Made by a program: the position numbers and the translations under genes
The notes under the pieces: model-generated
What the model saw: only the letters and a program-made list of their open reading frames with translations
Told to the model about the DNA's origin: nothing
Databases searched by the model: none
Shown: positions 1 to 7,585 of the stretch, one piece after another
How the letters are laid out: the number at the start of each line of letters is the position of its first letter
Numbering within the stretch: the stretch's first letter is position 1
Assembly: GCF_030581075.1 (NCBI RefSeq)
Contig: NZ_JAUQSW010000011.1
Coordinates: forward strand, 124,001 to 188,000
DNA: 64,000 bases
Direction of reading: 5' to 3'
Origin: Hymenobacter cheonanensis
GTDB lineage: Bacteria; Bacteroidota; Bacteroidia; Cytophagales; Hymenobacteraceae

Positions 1-1
1 G

Positions 2-643
2 ATAGGCGAGCTGGAGCTGGCCAGCCAGGTGAAGCTGCTGCGCGTGCTGCAAGACCGCACCTACGAGGTGCTCGGCGACAGCCGCCCGCGCCGCCTCGAC
101 CTGCGCGTGGTGGCCGCCACCAATAAAAACCTGGCCGAAATGGTAGCCCAGGGCCGATTCCGCGAAGACCTGTTTTATCGCCTCAACCTCATCACGCTGC
201 GCCTGCCCGCCCTGCGCGAGCGCCCGGCCGATATCCCGGCCCTGGCCCGGCACTTCGTGGCCCAGCTGCAAGCCACCTACCACCGGCCCGGCCTGCGGCT
301 GGGCCCGGCCGCCGCCCACTGGCTGCAAGAGCAGCCGTTGCCCGGCAACATCCGCGAGCTTAAAAACCTGGTGGAGCGCACCGTGCTCACTACCCCGCAC
401 GACGAGCTGACTCCTAGCGACTTGCAGGCTCCTGGTGCCGCGGCGCCCGCCCCGCGCCCGGCTAGCCCCGCCGAGCTGCCCGCCCCCGGCTCCATGACCC
501 TGGAGGCCCTGGAAGAGCAGATGATACGCCAGAGCGTGGCCCACTACCAGGGCAACCTGAGCCGCGTGGCCCGCGCCCTGGGCCTGAGCCGCGGCGCCCT
601 CTACCGGCGGCTCGATAAGTTTGGCATCCCGTACAGCGAGTAG
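2..643 (+). CDS. Sigma-54-dependent response regulator, NtrC family (3' part only)
   Basis: The 5' end lies before the window. What remains is the second half of the AAA+ sigma-54 activator domain and a Fis-type DNA-binding domain. The reading frame opens with IGELELASQVKLLRVLQ, which follows the Walker B Asp-Glu in this family. It continues with VAATNKNL, the arginine-finger segment GRFREDLFYRLN, and the sensor II motif LPGNIRELKNLVER. After an Ala/Pro-rich linker, the last 45 residues form a Fis-like helix-turn-helix (LSRVARALGLSRGALYRRL). Proteins of this family use ATP hydrolysis to open sigma-54 promoters after phosphorylation of an N-terminal receiver, which is not visible here. The histidine kinase gene 179 bases downstream on the same strand is the probable partner. 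Family assignment is secure; the target genes cannot be read from the sequence. Confidence 0.93.
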   Translation: MGELELASQVKLLRVLQDRTYEVLGDSRPRRLDLRVVAATNKNLAEMVAQGRFREDLFYRLNLITLRLPALRERPADIPALARHFVAQLQATYHRPGLRLGPAAAHWLQEQPLPGNIRELKNLVERTVLTTPHDELTPSDLQAPGAAAPAPRPASPAELPAPGSMTLEALEEQMIRQSVAHYQGNLSRVARALGLSRGALYRRLDKFGIPYSE

Positions 644-674
644 CCTTACTTCAAAATTAAACGCCTTAAACAAA

Positions 675-767
675 CGGGTCATGCTGAACGCAGTGACGCA
701 TCTTTACCACTTGTACAAGGCGTTCAACGAAGGGGTAGAGATGCTTTACTGCGTTCAGCACGACCCG
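675..767. repeat. Dispersed palindromic repeat, family A, copy 1
   Basis: The left part reads GGTCATGCTGAACGCAGTGA and the right part ends TACTGCGTTCAGCACGACC, so the ends pair as a long imperfect hairpin; the centre is degenerate. The same sequence recurs at 14936-15037 and 62312-62403. It lies between the response regulator and the kinase gene, so it would be transcribed if these form one operon. Confidence 0.8.
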
Positions 768-821
768 ATTTTATGTTCTTTTTAGTTCAGGAGCAAGTCT
801 TAGTAGCTAAGCCCAGCCGCC

Positions 822-2141
822 ATGTCGCTTCGTAGCAAGCTTCTGCTCTTTCTGCTGCCGCTGTATGCCGTGCTGCTGGTGCTGGCGGCGCAGGTGCGCA
901 CGCGCCAGCCGGGGCTGTTTGTGGCCTGCGAGCTGACCATTGTGGCGAGCGGAGTGCTTACCTGGCAGCTGTACCGGGGGCTGCTGCGGCCGGTGCGCCT
1001 CATCGAGGCCGGCACGGCGGCGCTGGCCGCCCAAGATTTCAACCTGAAATTCAAGCCCGTGGGCCAGCCCGAGCTCGACCGACTCATCGGGGTCTACAAC
1101 CAGATGCTCGACGCGCTGCGCCAGGAGCGCGTGGGCCAGCACGAGCAGGCCGTGCTGCTCGAGCGGCTACTGGCCGCCTCGCCGGCGGGCATTCTGCTGC
1201 TGAATTTTGACGGGGAGATAACCAGCGCCAACGCCGCCGCCGCCCGCGCACTAGGCCTGCCCGCTGCCGCGCTGCTGGGGCAGCCGGTGGCGGGCCTGCC
1301 CGCGCCCTGGGGCGCGGCGCTGGCCGGCCTGGCCGGCGGCCACCCCCAGCCGGTGCGCCTGCCCGGCGGGCAGCTCTACCGGGCAGCCGCCGCGCACTTT
1401 CTCGACCGGGGCTTTCAGCGGCGCTTTATCGTGCTGGAAGAGCTGACCGACGAGCTGCGCCAGCAGGAAAAGCAGAGCTACGAGCAGCTCATCCGCCTCG
1501 TGTCGCACGAGGTCAACAACTCCATCGGGGCCGTAAACTCGCTGCTGGGCAGCTTTGGGCACTACGCCCCCCAGCTAGCCCCCGCCGACCGCCTAGATTA
1601 CCGCGAGGGCCTGGCCGTGAGCATTGCCCGCAACACCCAGCTTGCCGATTTTGTGGCCGCCTACGCCCGGCTGGTGCGCCTGCCGCCGCCCGCCCTGCAC
1701 CCCACCGAGCTGCACGCACTGCTGCGGGGCCTGGGCCGCCTGCTAGCCCCACAAAGCGCCGCCCAGGGCATAGCCTGGCACTGGCAGCTAGCCCCTGAAG
1801 GCCCCCTGGTAGTGCCGGCCGATGCCCATCAGCTCACCCAGGCGCTGCTCAACGTGGCCAAAAATGCCCTCGAAGCCATTGGGCCGGGCGGGGGCAACGT
1901 GTGGGTGCGCACCACCGCCCAGCCGCCCACGCTGGCCATCGAAAACGACGGCCCGCCCTTGAGCCCCGAGGTGAGCCAGCGGCTGTTTACGCCCTTTTTC
2001 AGCACCAAGCCGGGCGGGCAGGGCATTGGGCTGGTGCTGGTGCGCGATATTTTGCTGGCCCACGGCTTTGCCTTTCGGCTCGAAACCGGGGCTGGCGGGC
2101 GCACGGCCTTTACCGTAGCCCTGCAACCTTCGGGCCGCTAG
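822..2141 (+). CDS. Membrane sensor histidine kinase (NtrB/NtrY-like)
   Basis: The protein has 439 residues. Two hydrophobic segments (about 6-24 and 31-50) with almost no periplasmic loop are followed by a HAMP-like stretch (about 50-105), a PAS-like domain (about 112-205), and the kinase core. The phospho-acceptor is His229 in RLVSHEVNNSIGAVNS. The ATP-binding domain shows the N box (LLNVAKNALEAIG), the G1 box (IENDGPPLS), the F box (FTPFFSTKPGGQG) and the G2 box (GIGLVLVRDIL). The short extracellular part suggests that it senses signals in the membrane or cytoplasm. It follows a sigma-54 response regulator on the same strand, so the two probably form a two-component system. The start at 822 places the first membrane segment right after a basic N-terminus. 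The signal is unknown. Confidence 0.92.
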   Translation: MSLRSKLLLFLLPLYAVLLVLAAQVRTRQPGLFVACELTIVASGVLTWQLYRGLLRPVRLIEAGTAALAAQDFNLKFKPVGQPELDRLIGVYNQMLDALRQERVGQHEQAVLLERLLAASPAGILLLNFDGEITSANAAAARALGLPAAALLGQPVAGLPAPWGAALAGLAGGHPQPVRLPGGQLYRAAAAHFLDRGFQRRFIVLEELTDELRQQEKQSYEQLIRLVSHEVNNSIGAVNSLLGSFGHYAPQLAPADRLDYREGLAVSIARNTQLADFVAAYARLVRLPPPALHPTELHALLRGLGRLLAPQSAAQGIAWHWQLAPEGPLVVPADAHQLTQALLNVAKNALEAIGPGGGNVWVRTTAQPPTLAIENDGPPLSPEVSQRLFTPFFSTKPGGQGIGLVLVRDILLAHGFAFRLETGAGGRTAFTVALQPSGR

Positions 2142-2186
2142 CGTGGTATTTGGGGCCGTAAAATTGTGGTTCCGCTTTCTTTGCTC

Positions 2187-2600
2187 ATGCCTGCCAATCT
2201 GCCCGCGCTGCCCCTCTATTTTCAAAACGCGGTAGCCCGCCTGCTCGAGCACCCGCACGGCTACGTGGTGGTAGAATACCAGGCCGGGCCCCGCCAGCTC
2301 GCCGACTTGCAGGGCCTGCTAGGGGAGCTGGCGCAGCTGCTGGCCCGGCGCGGCTGGAACCGGGTGCTGGCCGACCAGCGCCTCATGCAGCCCTTTACTC
2401 CCGAAGAAAGCGAGTGGATACGTGCCCACTGGCTCACGCGCAGCAGCACGTTTCATGGGGCGGTGCTGCTGCCGCACGACGTGTTTGCGCGCCTGGCCAG
2501 TGCCCAGATTATACTCGAAGCCAAAGCCGCCAACCTCAGCTACCGGCTCTTCGACGACCTGGCCGCCGCCGAAACCTGGCTAGCCAAGCTAAAAGCGTAG
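2187..2600 (+). CDS. Hypothetical protein, possible STAS/SpoIIAA-like fold
   Basis: I do not recognise this protein with certainty. It is about 137 residues, has no signal peptide or membrane segment, and starts best at the ATG at 2187 (MPANLPALPLYF); an in-frame GTG at 2166 would add seven residues. The layout resembles small Bacteroidota proteins with a STAS/SpoIIAA-like fold: a beta-rich N-terminal part (YVVVEYQAGPRQLADL), a helix (LLGELAQLLARRGWNRVL), a strand with a conserved Asp (VLADQRLMQPF), and a C-terminal helix with FDDLAAAETWL. It sits 45 bases after the histidine kinase and may be co-transcribed with it; if the fold guess is right it could be a signalling adaptor. It ends 11 bases before the convergent methyltransferase gene. 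Confidence 0.6.
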   Translation: MPANLPALPLYFQNAVARLLEHPHGYVVVEYQAGPRQLADLQGLLGELAQLLARRGWNRVLADQRLMQPFTPEESEWIRAHWLTRSSTFHGAVLLPHDVFARLASAQIILEAKAANLSYRLFDDLAAAETWLAKLKA

Positions 2601-2611
2601 GTTATTGCCAG

Positions 2612-3316
2612 CTAGCGGCCCCAGGCAAACACCGCCGGGCGCTTGTGCAGCTTGGGCAGCTCGGGCAGCCGGCGCCAGTCGGCCACGGCCAGGGTGCGCA
2701 GGTACTCGGTGGGCGCGGTGAGGTCGGTGGCCACGCAGAGGCGGGTAGCGGGCGCCAGGTGGGCTAGCAGGTCGCTGAGCAGCTGGTCGTTGCGGTAGGG
2801 CGTCTCTATGCACAGCTGGCTCTGGTCGCGCTGGCCGGCCTCCTTTTCCAGGCTTTTGATGGCCGCGATGCGGGCCGCCTTCTCGATGGGCAGATACCCA
2901 TGAAAGGCAAACCGCTGCCCGTTCAGCCCCGAGCCCATGAGGGCGAGCAAGATGCTCGACGGCCCCACCAGCGGGCGCACCCCTAGCCCCAGCCGGTGCG
3001 CCTCCTGGGCCAGCGCCGCGCCAGGGTCGGCAATGCCCGGGCAGCCGGCCTCGGAAAGCACGCCGGCCTCAATTTTCTCTTTCACCAGCGGCTCCAGCGC
3101 GGCTTTCACCTGGGCGGGCGTGCTGTCTTTGTCGATGAGCACGAAGCGGATATCCTCAATTACGCGGTGCGGGGCCACCTCCTTCACGAAGCGGCGGGCG
3201 GTGCGCAGGTTTTCGACCAGGAAGTAGGGCAATCGGGCCACGGCGGCCACCACCTGCGGCGGCAGCACCTGCGGCGCCGTGCCGTCGGCCAGCGGGGTAG
3301 GAATCAGGTAAAGCAT
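2612..3316 (-). CDS. SAM-dependent methyltransferase of the tetrapyrrole methylase family (RsmI-like)
   Basis: The protein has 234 residues and starts MLYLIPTPLADG, the usual opening of the RsmI/YraL branch (YLIPTPLG). Next come YFLVENLRTARRF, a DKDSTP segment where full-length RsmI has its loop, SEAGCPGIADPGA (the Gly-rich SAM-binding motif), LVGPSSILLALMGSG, FHGYLPIE and IETPYRNDQLL. RsmI 2'-O-methylates C1402 of 16S rRNA. This short version is about 50 residues shorter than E. coli RsmI, and in Bacteroidota such proteins are usually annotated only as SAM-dependent methyltransferases, so the rRNA substrate is inference. The gene is convergent with the small hypothetical gene before it, and 62 bases separate its start from the hydrolase stop upstream. 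Confidence 0.88.
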   Translation of the reverse strand: MLYLIPTPLADGTAPQVLPPQVVAAVARLPYFLVENLRTARRFVKEVAPHRVIEDIRFVLIDKDSTPAQVKAALEPLVKEKIEAGVLSEAGCPGIADPGAALAQEAHRLGLGVRPLVGPSSILLALMGSGLNGQRFAFHGYLPIEKAARIAAIKSLEKEAGQRDQSQLCIETPYRNDQLLSDLLAHLAPATRLCVATDLTAPTEYLRTLAVADWRRLPELPKLHKRPAVFAWGR

Positions 3317-3320
3317 AGAG

Positions 3321-3383
3321 CAGCGCGGATTTTCAGTCCGCGTTTGATAATGGGGCGAGCACGGACGAAAGGCCCGCGCTACA
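3321..3383. repeat. Intergenic GC-rich repeat-like element with two small hairpins
   Basis: Two hairpins sit side by side: CGCGGATTTTCAGTCCGCG near 3325-3344, and an imperfect one around CACGGACGAAAGGCCCGCG near 3359-3378. Both carry the pattern of an AGCGCGG core facing a CCGCG core, which looks like a REP-type unit. The right edge runs into the stop codon of the hydrolase gene (TAG at 3381-3379 on the minus strand). There is no second copy in the window, so this is called on structure alone. Confidence 0.4.
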
Positions 3384-4176
3384 GCTGCATTAAAACGAAG
3401 TTTTTGACCAGCCCAAATACTTCCTCGGGCTTTTCGGCGTGCAGCCAGTGGCCGGCGTCGGGCACGGTGGCAACCTGCGAGTTGGGGAACAGTGCCGGAA
3501 TGCCGGTCAGCTTATCCTCGGGCAAAATGTAGTCGGATTTGCCGCCGCGCAAGAACAGCGTGGGCTTGAGAAACGGCTGAGCCGAACTGATTTCGGCGCC
3601 CACGGCCGCCAGGTTTTCGACCAGCGCCGGCAGGTTGATGCGCCAGGCAAAGGAATTATCGTCGCGCCGGTACAGGTTTTTCAGCAAAAACTGCCGCACG
3701 CCCACCTGCGGAATGGTGCGCGCCAGCGCCGCCTCAGCCTGCTGCCGGGTTTGGAGGGCGGCCAGGTCCACGGCCTGCAGGCCGGCAATGATGTCGTCCT
3801 GATGCTCCATGTTGGAAAAGCGCGGCGCGATGTCGAGCACAATGAGCTGGGCCAGCCGCTCGGGGTAGCCCAGCGCCAGGCACATGGCCACCTTGCCGCC
3901 CATGCTGTGGCCCATCAGCGTAAGGCGCTTAGGGTCGAGGGCCAGGTGGTCGAAGAGGGCGAGCACGTCCTCCGCCATGAGGGCGTAGCTGTGCTCGGGC
4001 GCGTGAAACGAGCGCCCGTGGTTGCGCAAATCCACCGAAACCACGCGCAGGCCGGCCTCCTCGGCCCAGCGCCGGGCTAGCGTCTGCCAGTTATCGAGGG
4101 TGCCAAACAGGCCGTGCAGAATAACGAGCGGCCGGGCGCCAGGGTCGCCCTGGTCGAGATAATGCAGAAGGGGCAT
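3379..4176 (-). CDS. Alpha/beta-fold hydrolase (YbfF-like esterase)
   Basis: The protein has 265 residues with a complete alpha/beta hydrolase fold. The oxyanion-hole segment is HGLFGTLDNWQTLARRW, followed by SVDLRNHGRS and the nucleophile elbow GHSMGGKVAM with Ser91. The acid lies near FLRGGKSDYILPED and the catalytic His in VPDAGHWLHAEKPEEV near the C-terminus. DLRNHGRS, GHSMGGK and DAGHWLHAEKP match the YbfF/ABHD11 group, which hydrolyses acyl-CoA or short esters; the natural substrate is not known. No signal peptide, so it is cytoplasmic. The only start that fits is the ATG at 4176 (MPLLHYLDQG). It probably forms its own transcription unit: 94 bases separate it from the upstream membrane gene, and a repeat-like element follows its stop. 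Confidence 0.9.
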   Translation of the reverse strand: MPLLHYLDQGDPGARPLVILHGLFGTLDNWQTLARRWAEEAGLRVVSVDLRNHGRSFHAPEHSYALMAEDVLALFDHLALDPKRLTLMGHSMGGKVAMCLALGYPERLAQLIVLDIAPRFSNMEHQDDIIAGLQAVDLAALQTRQQAEAALARTIPQVGVRQFLLKNLYRRDDNSFAWRINLPALVENLAAVGAEISSAQPFLKPTLFLRGGKSDYILPEDKLTGIPALFPNSQVATVPDAGHWLHAEKPEEVFGLVKNFVLMQL

Positions 4177-4270
4177 TTTATAATGAGTAATGTTTACTTG
4201 TGAATGGTTAACGGGGAGTAGTGACTAGGCAGAGCCGTTAATAATTAATCACTGACAATTAACCACTAAC

Positions 4271-4861
4271 TCAAATCCACGCCCAGGGGCGGCGCCTTTC
4301 TACGACCACTACGCCAAAGTGGCGCAGGTAGCGCACCAGCAGGTGCATATCGGGCAGCACCAGGCTAGTGAGGATAATGTCGCCCTGCGGCAGGGGCAGG
4401 CGCAGGTACTCGTAGCGCCGCCAGAACACGCCGGGCCAGCGGCAGCGGCTCCACTCTACCGGGCCGGGCCAGCCCTGGCGGGCGGGGTCGTAGGCCAGCA
4501 CTTCGTCGAGGGCCACCTGCAAGTGGCCTTCCAGGGGGTTGAATACGAGCGTGGTAGCGGCATTGAGCGTGTAGTAGCGCAGGTGCAGCAGCAGCGCCGG
4601 CGCGGCCAGGGCCAGCACGGCCAGCAGTAGCCCCCAGGCCAGCCAGCGCTCGAAAGCCGTGGCGGCCACCAGGCCCGGGGCCGCGGTGGCAAAGCCAGTG
4701 CCCACCGCCAGCAGCGGCCACGTGAGCAGGGCTAGCTGCCGGGCTGGCGTGGCCCGGTACACGGTAGCCTTTTTGCTGAAAAGCCCCAGCGCCCAGCGGG
4801 CCAGGCCCAGCACCACCACCATGGTGAGGGCCGCTTCGAGCAGCGAGCGGAGAAAATTCAT
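4271..4861 (-). CDS. Hypothetical membrane protein, last gene of a polysaccharide group
   Basis: I do not recognise this 196-residue protein. It has three hydrophobic segments: about 7-27 (LLEAALTMVVVLGLARWAL), about 45-65 and about 70-93. The remaining 100 residues are soluble with alternating beta-like strands (YYTLNAATTLVFNPLEGHLQVAL, broken by charged turns), which is reminiscent of small membrane proteins with a PH-like domain. It starts three bases after the stop of the flippase gene, so the two are almost certainly co-transcribed and perhaps translationally coupled. A helper role in surface-polysaccharide export is possible only from this position. Confidence 0.75.
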   Translation of the reverse strand: MNFLRSLLEAALTMVVVLGLARWALGLFSKKATVYRATPARQLALLTWPLLAVGTGFATAAPGLVAATAFERWLAWGLLLAVLALAAPALLLHLRYYTLNAATTLVFNPLEGHLQVALDEVLAYDPARQGWPGPVEWSRCRWPGVFWRRYEYLRLPLPQGDIILTSLVLPDMHLLVRYLRHFGVVVVERRRPWAWI

Positions 4862-4864
4862 AAA

Positions 4865-6091
4865 CTACGAACGTATACGAGCGGGCATTTGCGCCGTGCG
4901 CAGCGCCCGCCACAGCTGCCAGCCCAGGTACCCGGCACTCGTGCTGTACGAGGCCGACATGGCCAGCGCCGCCCCCACAATACCGAGCCGGGGCACCAGC
5001 ACCAGCGTGGCGGGCAACCCCACCAGCAGGCCCAGGCCAGCCGTCCAATTGTTGATGCGGTAGCTGGCCCGCGCCGCAAAGTACGTACTCATCAGGTTCA
5101 CGCCGGCGTTGGCCACTATGCCGGGGGCCAGCGCCCACAGTACCGGCCGGGCCGCCCCAAACTCGGGGCCGAAGCCCCAGGCCAGCCAGCTGGCGGGCAC
5201 GGCCGCCAGCCCGGCCGCCCCCAGCGCCGTGAGGCCCAGCGCCGCCGCGGCCAGGCGGCCGGTTTCGGCATCGGGCGCGGCCGGGCTGGCGGCCGTGCGC
5301 ACCTGCGCCACGTACTGAATGAGCGAGGTGCTGCGCGCAATCAGCCACAGCCCTTCGGCCACGGCCACGCCCACCGATAGCACGCCCAGCGCGGCCGTGC
5401 CGAGCAGGTAGGCCACCACGTAGTACCCCAGCCGGTAGTTGGCAAACACGATAATGTTGGAAAAATGCGCCCCCCGGCTGTGGCGGGCCAGCTCGCGGGT
5501 GGCAGCCCGGCGGCGCAGGCGGGTGCTGCCCGGCGCATCGGGCAGCTGCCGCAGCTGCTGCAGGCTCCAGAGCAGCGGTAGGCCGTAGGCCAGGTAGCTG
5601 GCCCCGTAAAACACGGGCACGGTGCGGTAGCCCAGGCCCACCAGCGCCCCGGCCAGCGCCAGCGCCAGCAGGGCGCCCTGCCCGGTGGTGAGCACATTAT
5701 AAAGGCGCTCGCGCCCGCGCCCCAGCAGCAGCAGGCTGTTGATGCTCAGCCATGCTTGCAGCAGCGATAAAGCGCCCAGGTTGAGGGCGTAAAACCAGTC
5801 CTTGCCCTGCAAAATGGTGGCTACGGCCGTGCCCACCGCGCACACCAGCCCCGCCCACGCGTAGGCGGGCCCCAGCAGGTGCCACACGTTGCGCCGCGGC
5901 ACCAGGTAAATGAGCGACGACCCGCCCAGCAACCCCGTAAACAGCAAAATGGCGGCTGTGGCCGTCACAAACAAGCTCACCTCGCCCCGGCCCGCCGCCC
6001 CCAGGTAGCGCGCCGTCAGCCACACCACCGCCAAGCTGGCTACGGCGCCCCCCAGCCGGGCCGCAAAGTGCTGAATAATACGCCGTAGCAT
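4865..6091 (-). CDS. Polysaccharide flippase (Wzx/MATE-like)
   Basis: The protein has 408 residues with about 12 hydrophobic segments and no soluble domain. The start is the ATG at 6091 (MLRRIIQHFAARLGG): it is followed at once by a typical flippase opening (VASLAVVWLTARYLGAAGRG, like the ARxLGPxGRG pattern of Wzx proteins), while the 59 extra codons upstream are low-complexity Arg/Ala/Pro sequence. Later segments (SNIIVFANYRLGYYVVAYL, AALGVLSVGVAVAEGLW, NLMSTYFAARASYRINNW) also fit the family. Such proteins flip lipid-linked glycans across the inner membrane. The glycosyltransferase upstream and the small membrane protein three bases downstream support a surface-glycan group. The glycan is unknown. 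Confidence 0.87.
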   Translation of the reverse strand: MLRRIIQHFAARLGGAVASLAVVWLTARYLGAAGRGEVSLFVTATAAILLFTGLLGGSSLIYLVPRRNVWHLLGPAYAWAGLVCAVGTAVATILQGKDWFYALNLGALSLLQAWLSINSLLLLGRGRERLYNVLTTGQGALLALALAGALVGLGYRTVPVFYGASYLAYGLPLLWSLQQLRQLPDAPGSTRLRRRAATRELARHSRGAHFSNIIVFANYRLGYYVVAYLLGTAALGVLSVGVAVAEGLWLIARSTSLIQYVAQVRTAASPAAPDAETGRLAAAALGLTALGAAGLAAVPASWLAWGFGPEFGAARPVLWALAPGIVANAGVNLMSTYFAARASYRINNWTAGLGLLVGLPATLVLVPRLGIVGAALAMSASYSTSAGYLGWQLWRALRTAQMPARIRS

Positions 6092-6264
6092 CAAGTAGGG
6101 GAGGGTAGAGCAAGCCGGCCGCGCCCGTAGTGGGCCGCCCAAAGGCCTGGCCAACCGGCAAAAAGCGCTGTGCTGCCAGCGCGGCAAAGCCAAGGCCGCC
6201 GCGCTCGCACCGGGCTGGCGCGGCGGGCAAAGATAGCCGGCCCGGTGCCGCAGGCTAGGGCCCC

Positions 6265-7449
6265 TCACCCGCGAGCAAGGCTAGTGTAAAGCTCGTGAAA
6301 CTGGCGGCCCACGCGGGCCGGGCTGCACTGCTCGGCGCTGGCCCGCAGCACCACCGGCGCAAACGCCGCCGGCTGGCTGAGGACCGCGTGCAGGGCCGCC
6401 AGCAGGGCCGCTTCGTCGTCGGGCGCCACCAGCAGGCCGTAGGTGCCGGCCGGCTCAAACAGCTCGGGCACGCCGCCCACCCGCGTGGCCACTACCGGCC
6501 GGCCGCAGGCCCGGGCCTCCAGCAGCACCACGCCAAACGTCTCGGCCCGGCTGAAGGACACCAGCGCCGTGGCCGCCTGCATTTCGGCGGCCACGGCGGC
6601 GTGCGGCAGCTTGCCCAGCCACTGCACAGTACCATCGGCCAGCAGGCCCAACTCGGCGGCGAGGGCTAGCAGGTGTGGCTCGTCGGGGCCGTAGCCGGCC
6701 ACGCGCAGGCGCAGGCCGGGCCAGGCCGGGCGCAGCCGCGCCACCACCCGCAGCACCCCCGACAGGTTTTTCACGTCATCATGAAAAGCCGCCACGTGCA
6801 GCAGTCGCCGGGCTTCGTCGGGGCTAGCCAGGGCCGGTCGAAACAGCTCCGTATCAATCACATTATAAATAACTGCCGTGCGCCGGGCCCGCGCGCCCAG
6901 GCCAGCCAGGGCCTCGGCCAGCGCCCCCGATACCGTGTGCAGGGCGCCGGCCCGGCGCACCACCCAGCGCGTGAGCACCCGCCGCCAGCCCGGCAGGCTA
7001 GCCACCCGCGGCGGCAGGTACGCCGTCCAGTGCTCCGTAAGGAGGTAAGGAATGCGCCACGCCCGGCTCAGCAGCCAGGCCAGCAGGCCCGTGCGCAGCA
7101 GCACGTGGGCGTGCAGCATAGTGGGCCGCTGGCCGGCCCAGTGCCGCCGCACCGCCCGCAGGCCGCGCCGCTGGCACCACAGCCACAGCAGTAGCTTCAA
7201 GGGCTTGTCGAGCGGGGCCAGGCCGGTGGGGCGGGCGCGGTAATAGTAGCGCCAGGTGGGCACCGGCCCGCGCAAGTCAATTTCTTCTTCAATAAGTTGC
7301 CCCAGCGGCCCCCGCGCCACGGCCGCAAACACCACCGCCGACCGCCCGCCCGGCTGCGCGGCAATGGCCGCCACATGCCGCGCCACAAAGTCGCCATCCT
7401 GGTCGTCGTAGCGGTGCGGGTACCACTTGGGCAGGTGCAGGATATTCAA
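6265..7449 (-). CDS. Glycosyltransferase, GT4-like
   Basis: This GT-B enzyme has about 394 residues. The N-terminal half begins NILHLPKWYPHRYDDQDGD, the usual start of these enzymes, with HAHVLLRTGLLAWL and LLTEHWTAYLP before the hinge. The C-terminal half has LLHVAAFHDDVKNLSGVLRV, the GYGPDEPHL segment, and SFSRAETFGVVLLEARACG with the E-x7-E motif of retaining GT4 enzymes. It transfers an activated sugar to a lipid-linked or polymer acceptor. No ATG start exists: TTG at 7449 fits the family, while TTG at 7500 adds 17 residues and would lie on the T-run of the preceding terminator. The flippase gene follows after 173 bases without recognisable features. The substrate cannot be predicted. Confidence 0.88.
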   Translation of the reverse strand: MNILHLPKWYPHRYDDQDGDFVARHVAAIAAQPGGRSAVVFAAVARGPLGQLIEEEIDLRGPVPTWRYYYRARPTGLAPLDKPLKLLLWLWCQRRGLRAVRRHWAGQRPTMLHAHVLLRTGLLAWLLSRAWRIPYLLTEHWTAYLPPRVASLPGWRRVLTRWVVRRAGALHTVSGALAEALAGLGARARRTAVIYNVIDTELFRPALASPDEARRLLHVAAFHDDVKNLSGVLRVVARLRPAWPGLRLRVAGYGPDEPHLLALAAELGLLADGTVQWLGKLPHAAVAAEMQAATALVSFSRAETFGVVLLEARACGRPVVATRVGGVPELFEPAGTYGLLVAPDDEAALLAALHAVLSQPAAFAPVVLRASAEQCSPARVGRQFHELYTSLARG

Positions 7450-7498
7450 GGGGAAAGCACGAAATAGGTATTGCCGGGCGCGGCGGGCCGCAGCTACC

Positions 7499-7534
7499 AA
7501 AAGTAAAGCTCGCCCCGGCTAGGGCGAGCTTTAC
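7499..7534 (-). terminator. Intrinsic terminator of the TonB-dependent receptor gene
   Basis: GTAAAGCTCGCCC (7503-7515) pairs perfectly with GGGCGAGCTTTAC (7522-7534) around a six-base loop, and on the minus strand the hairpin is followed by TTTT. It lies between the receptor stop and the glycosyltransferase start, and separates the two transcription units. Confidence 0.75.
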
Positions 7535-7585
7535 AAAGGTTAAGGCGTTTTGGGTAATGTAGGCTTCAGCACCCTGGGTAGCTGG

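Noticed and set aside
4365..5348. 327-codon minus-strand frame overlapping the flippase and membrane-protein genes
   Set aside because: It is the +1/-1 shadow of two real genes; Gly/Ala/Arg/His-rich with no membrane pattern.
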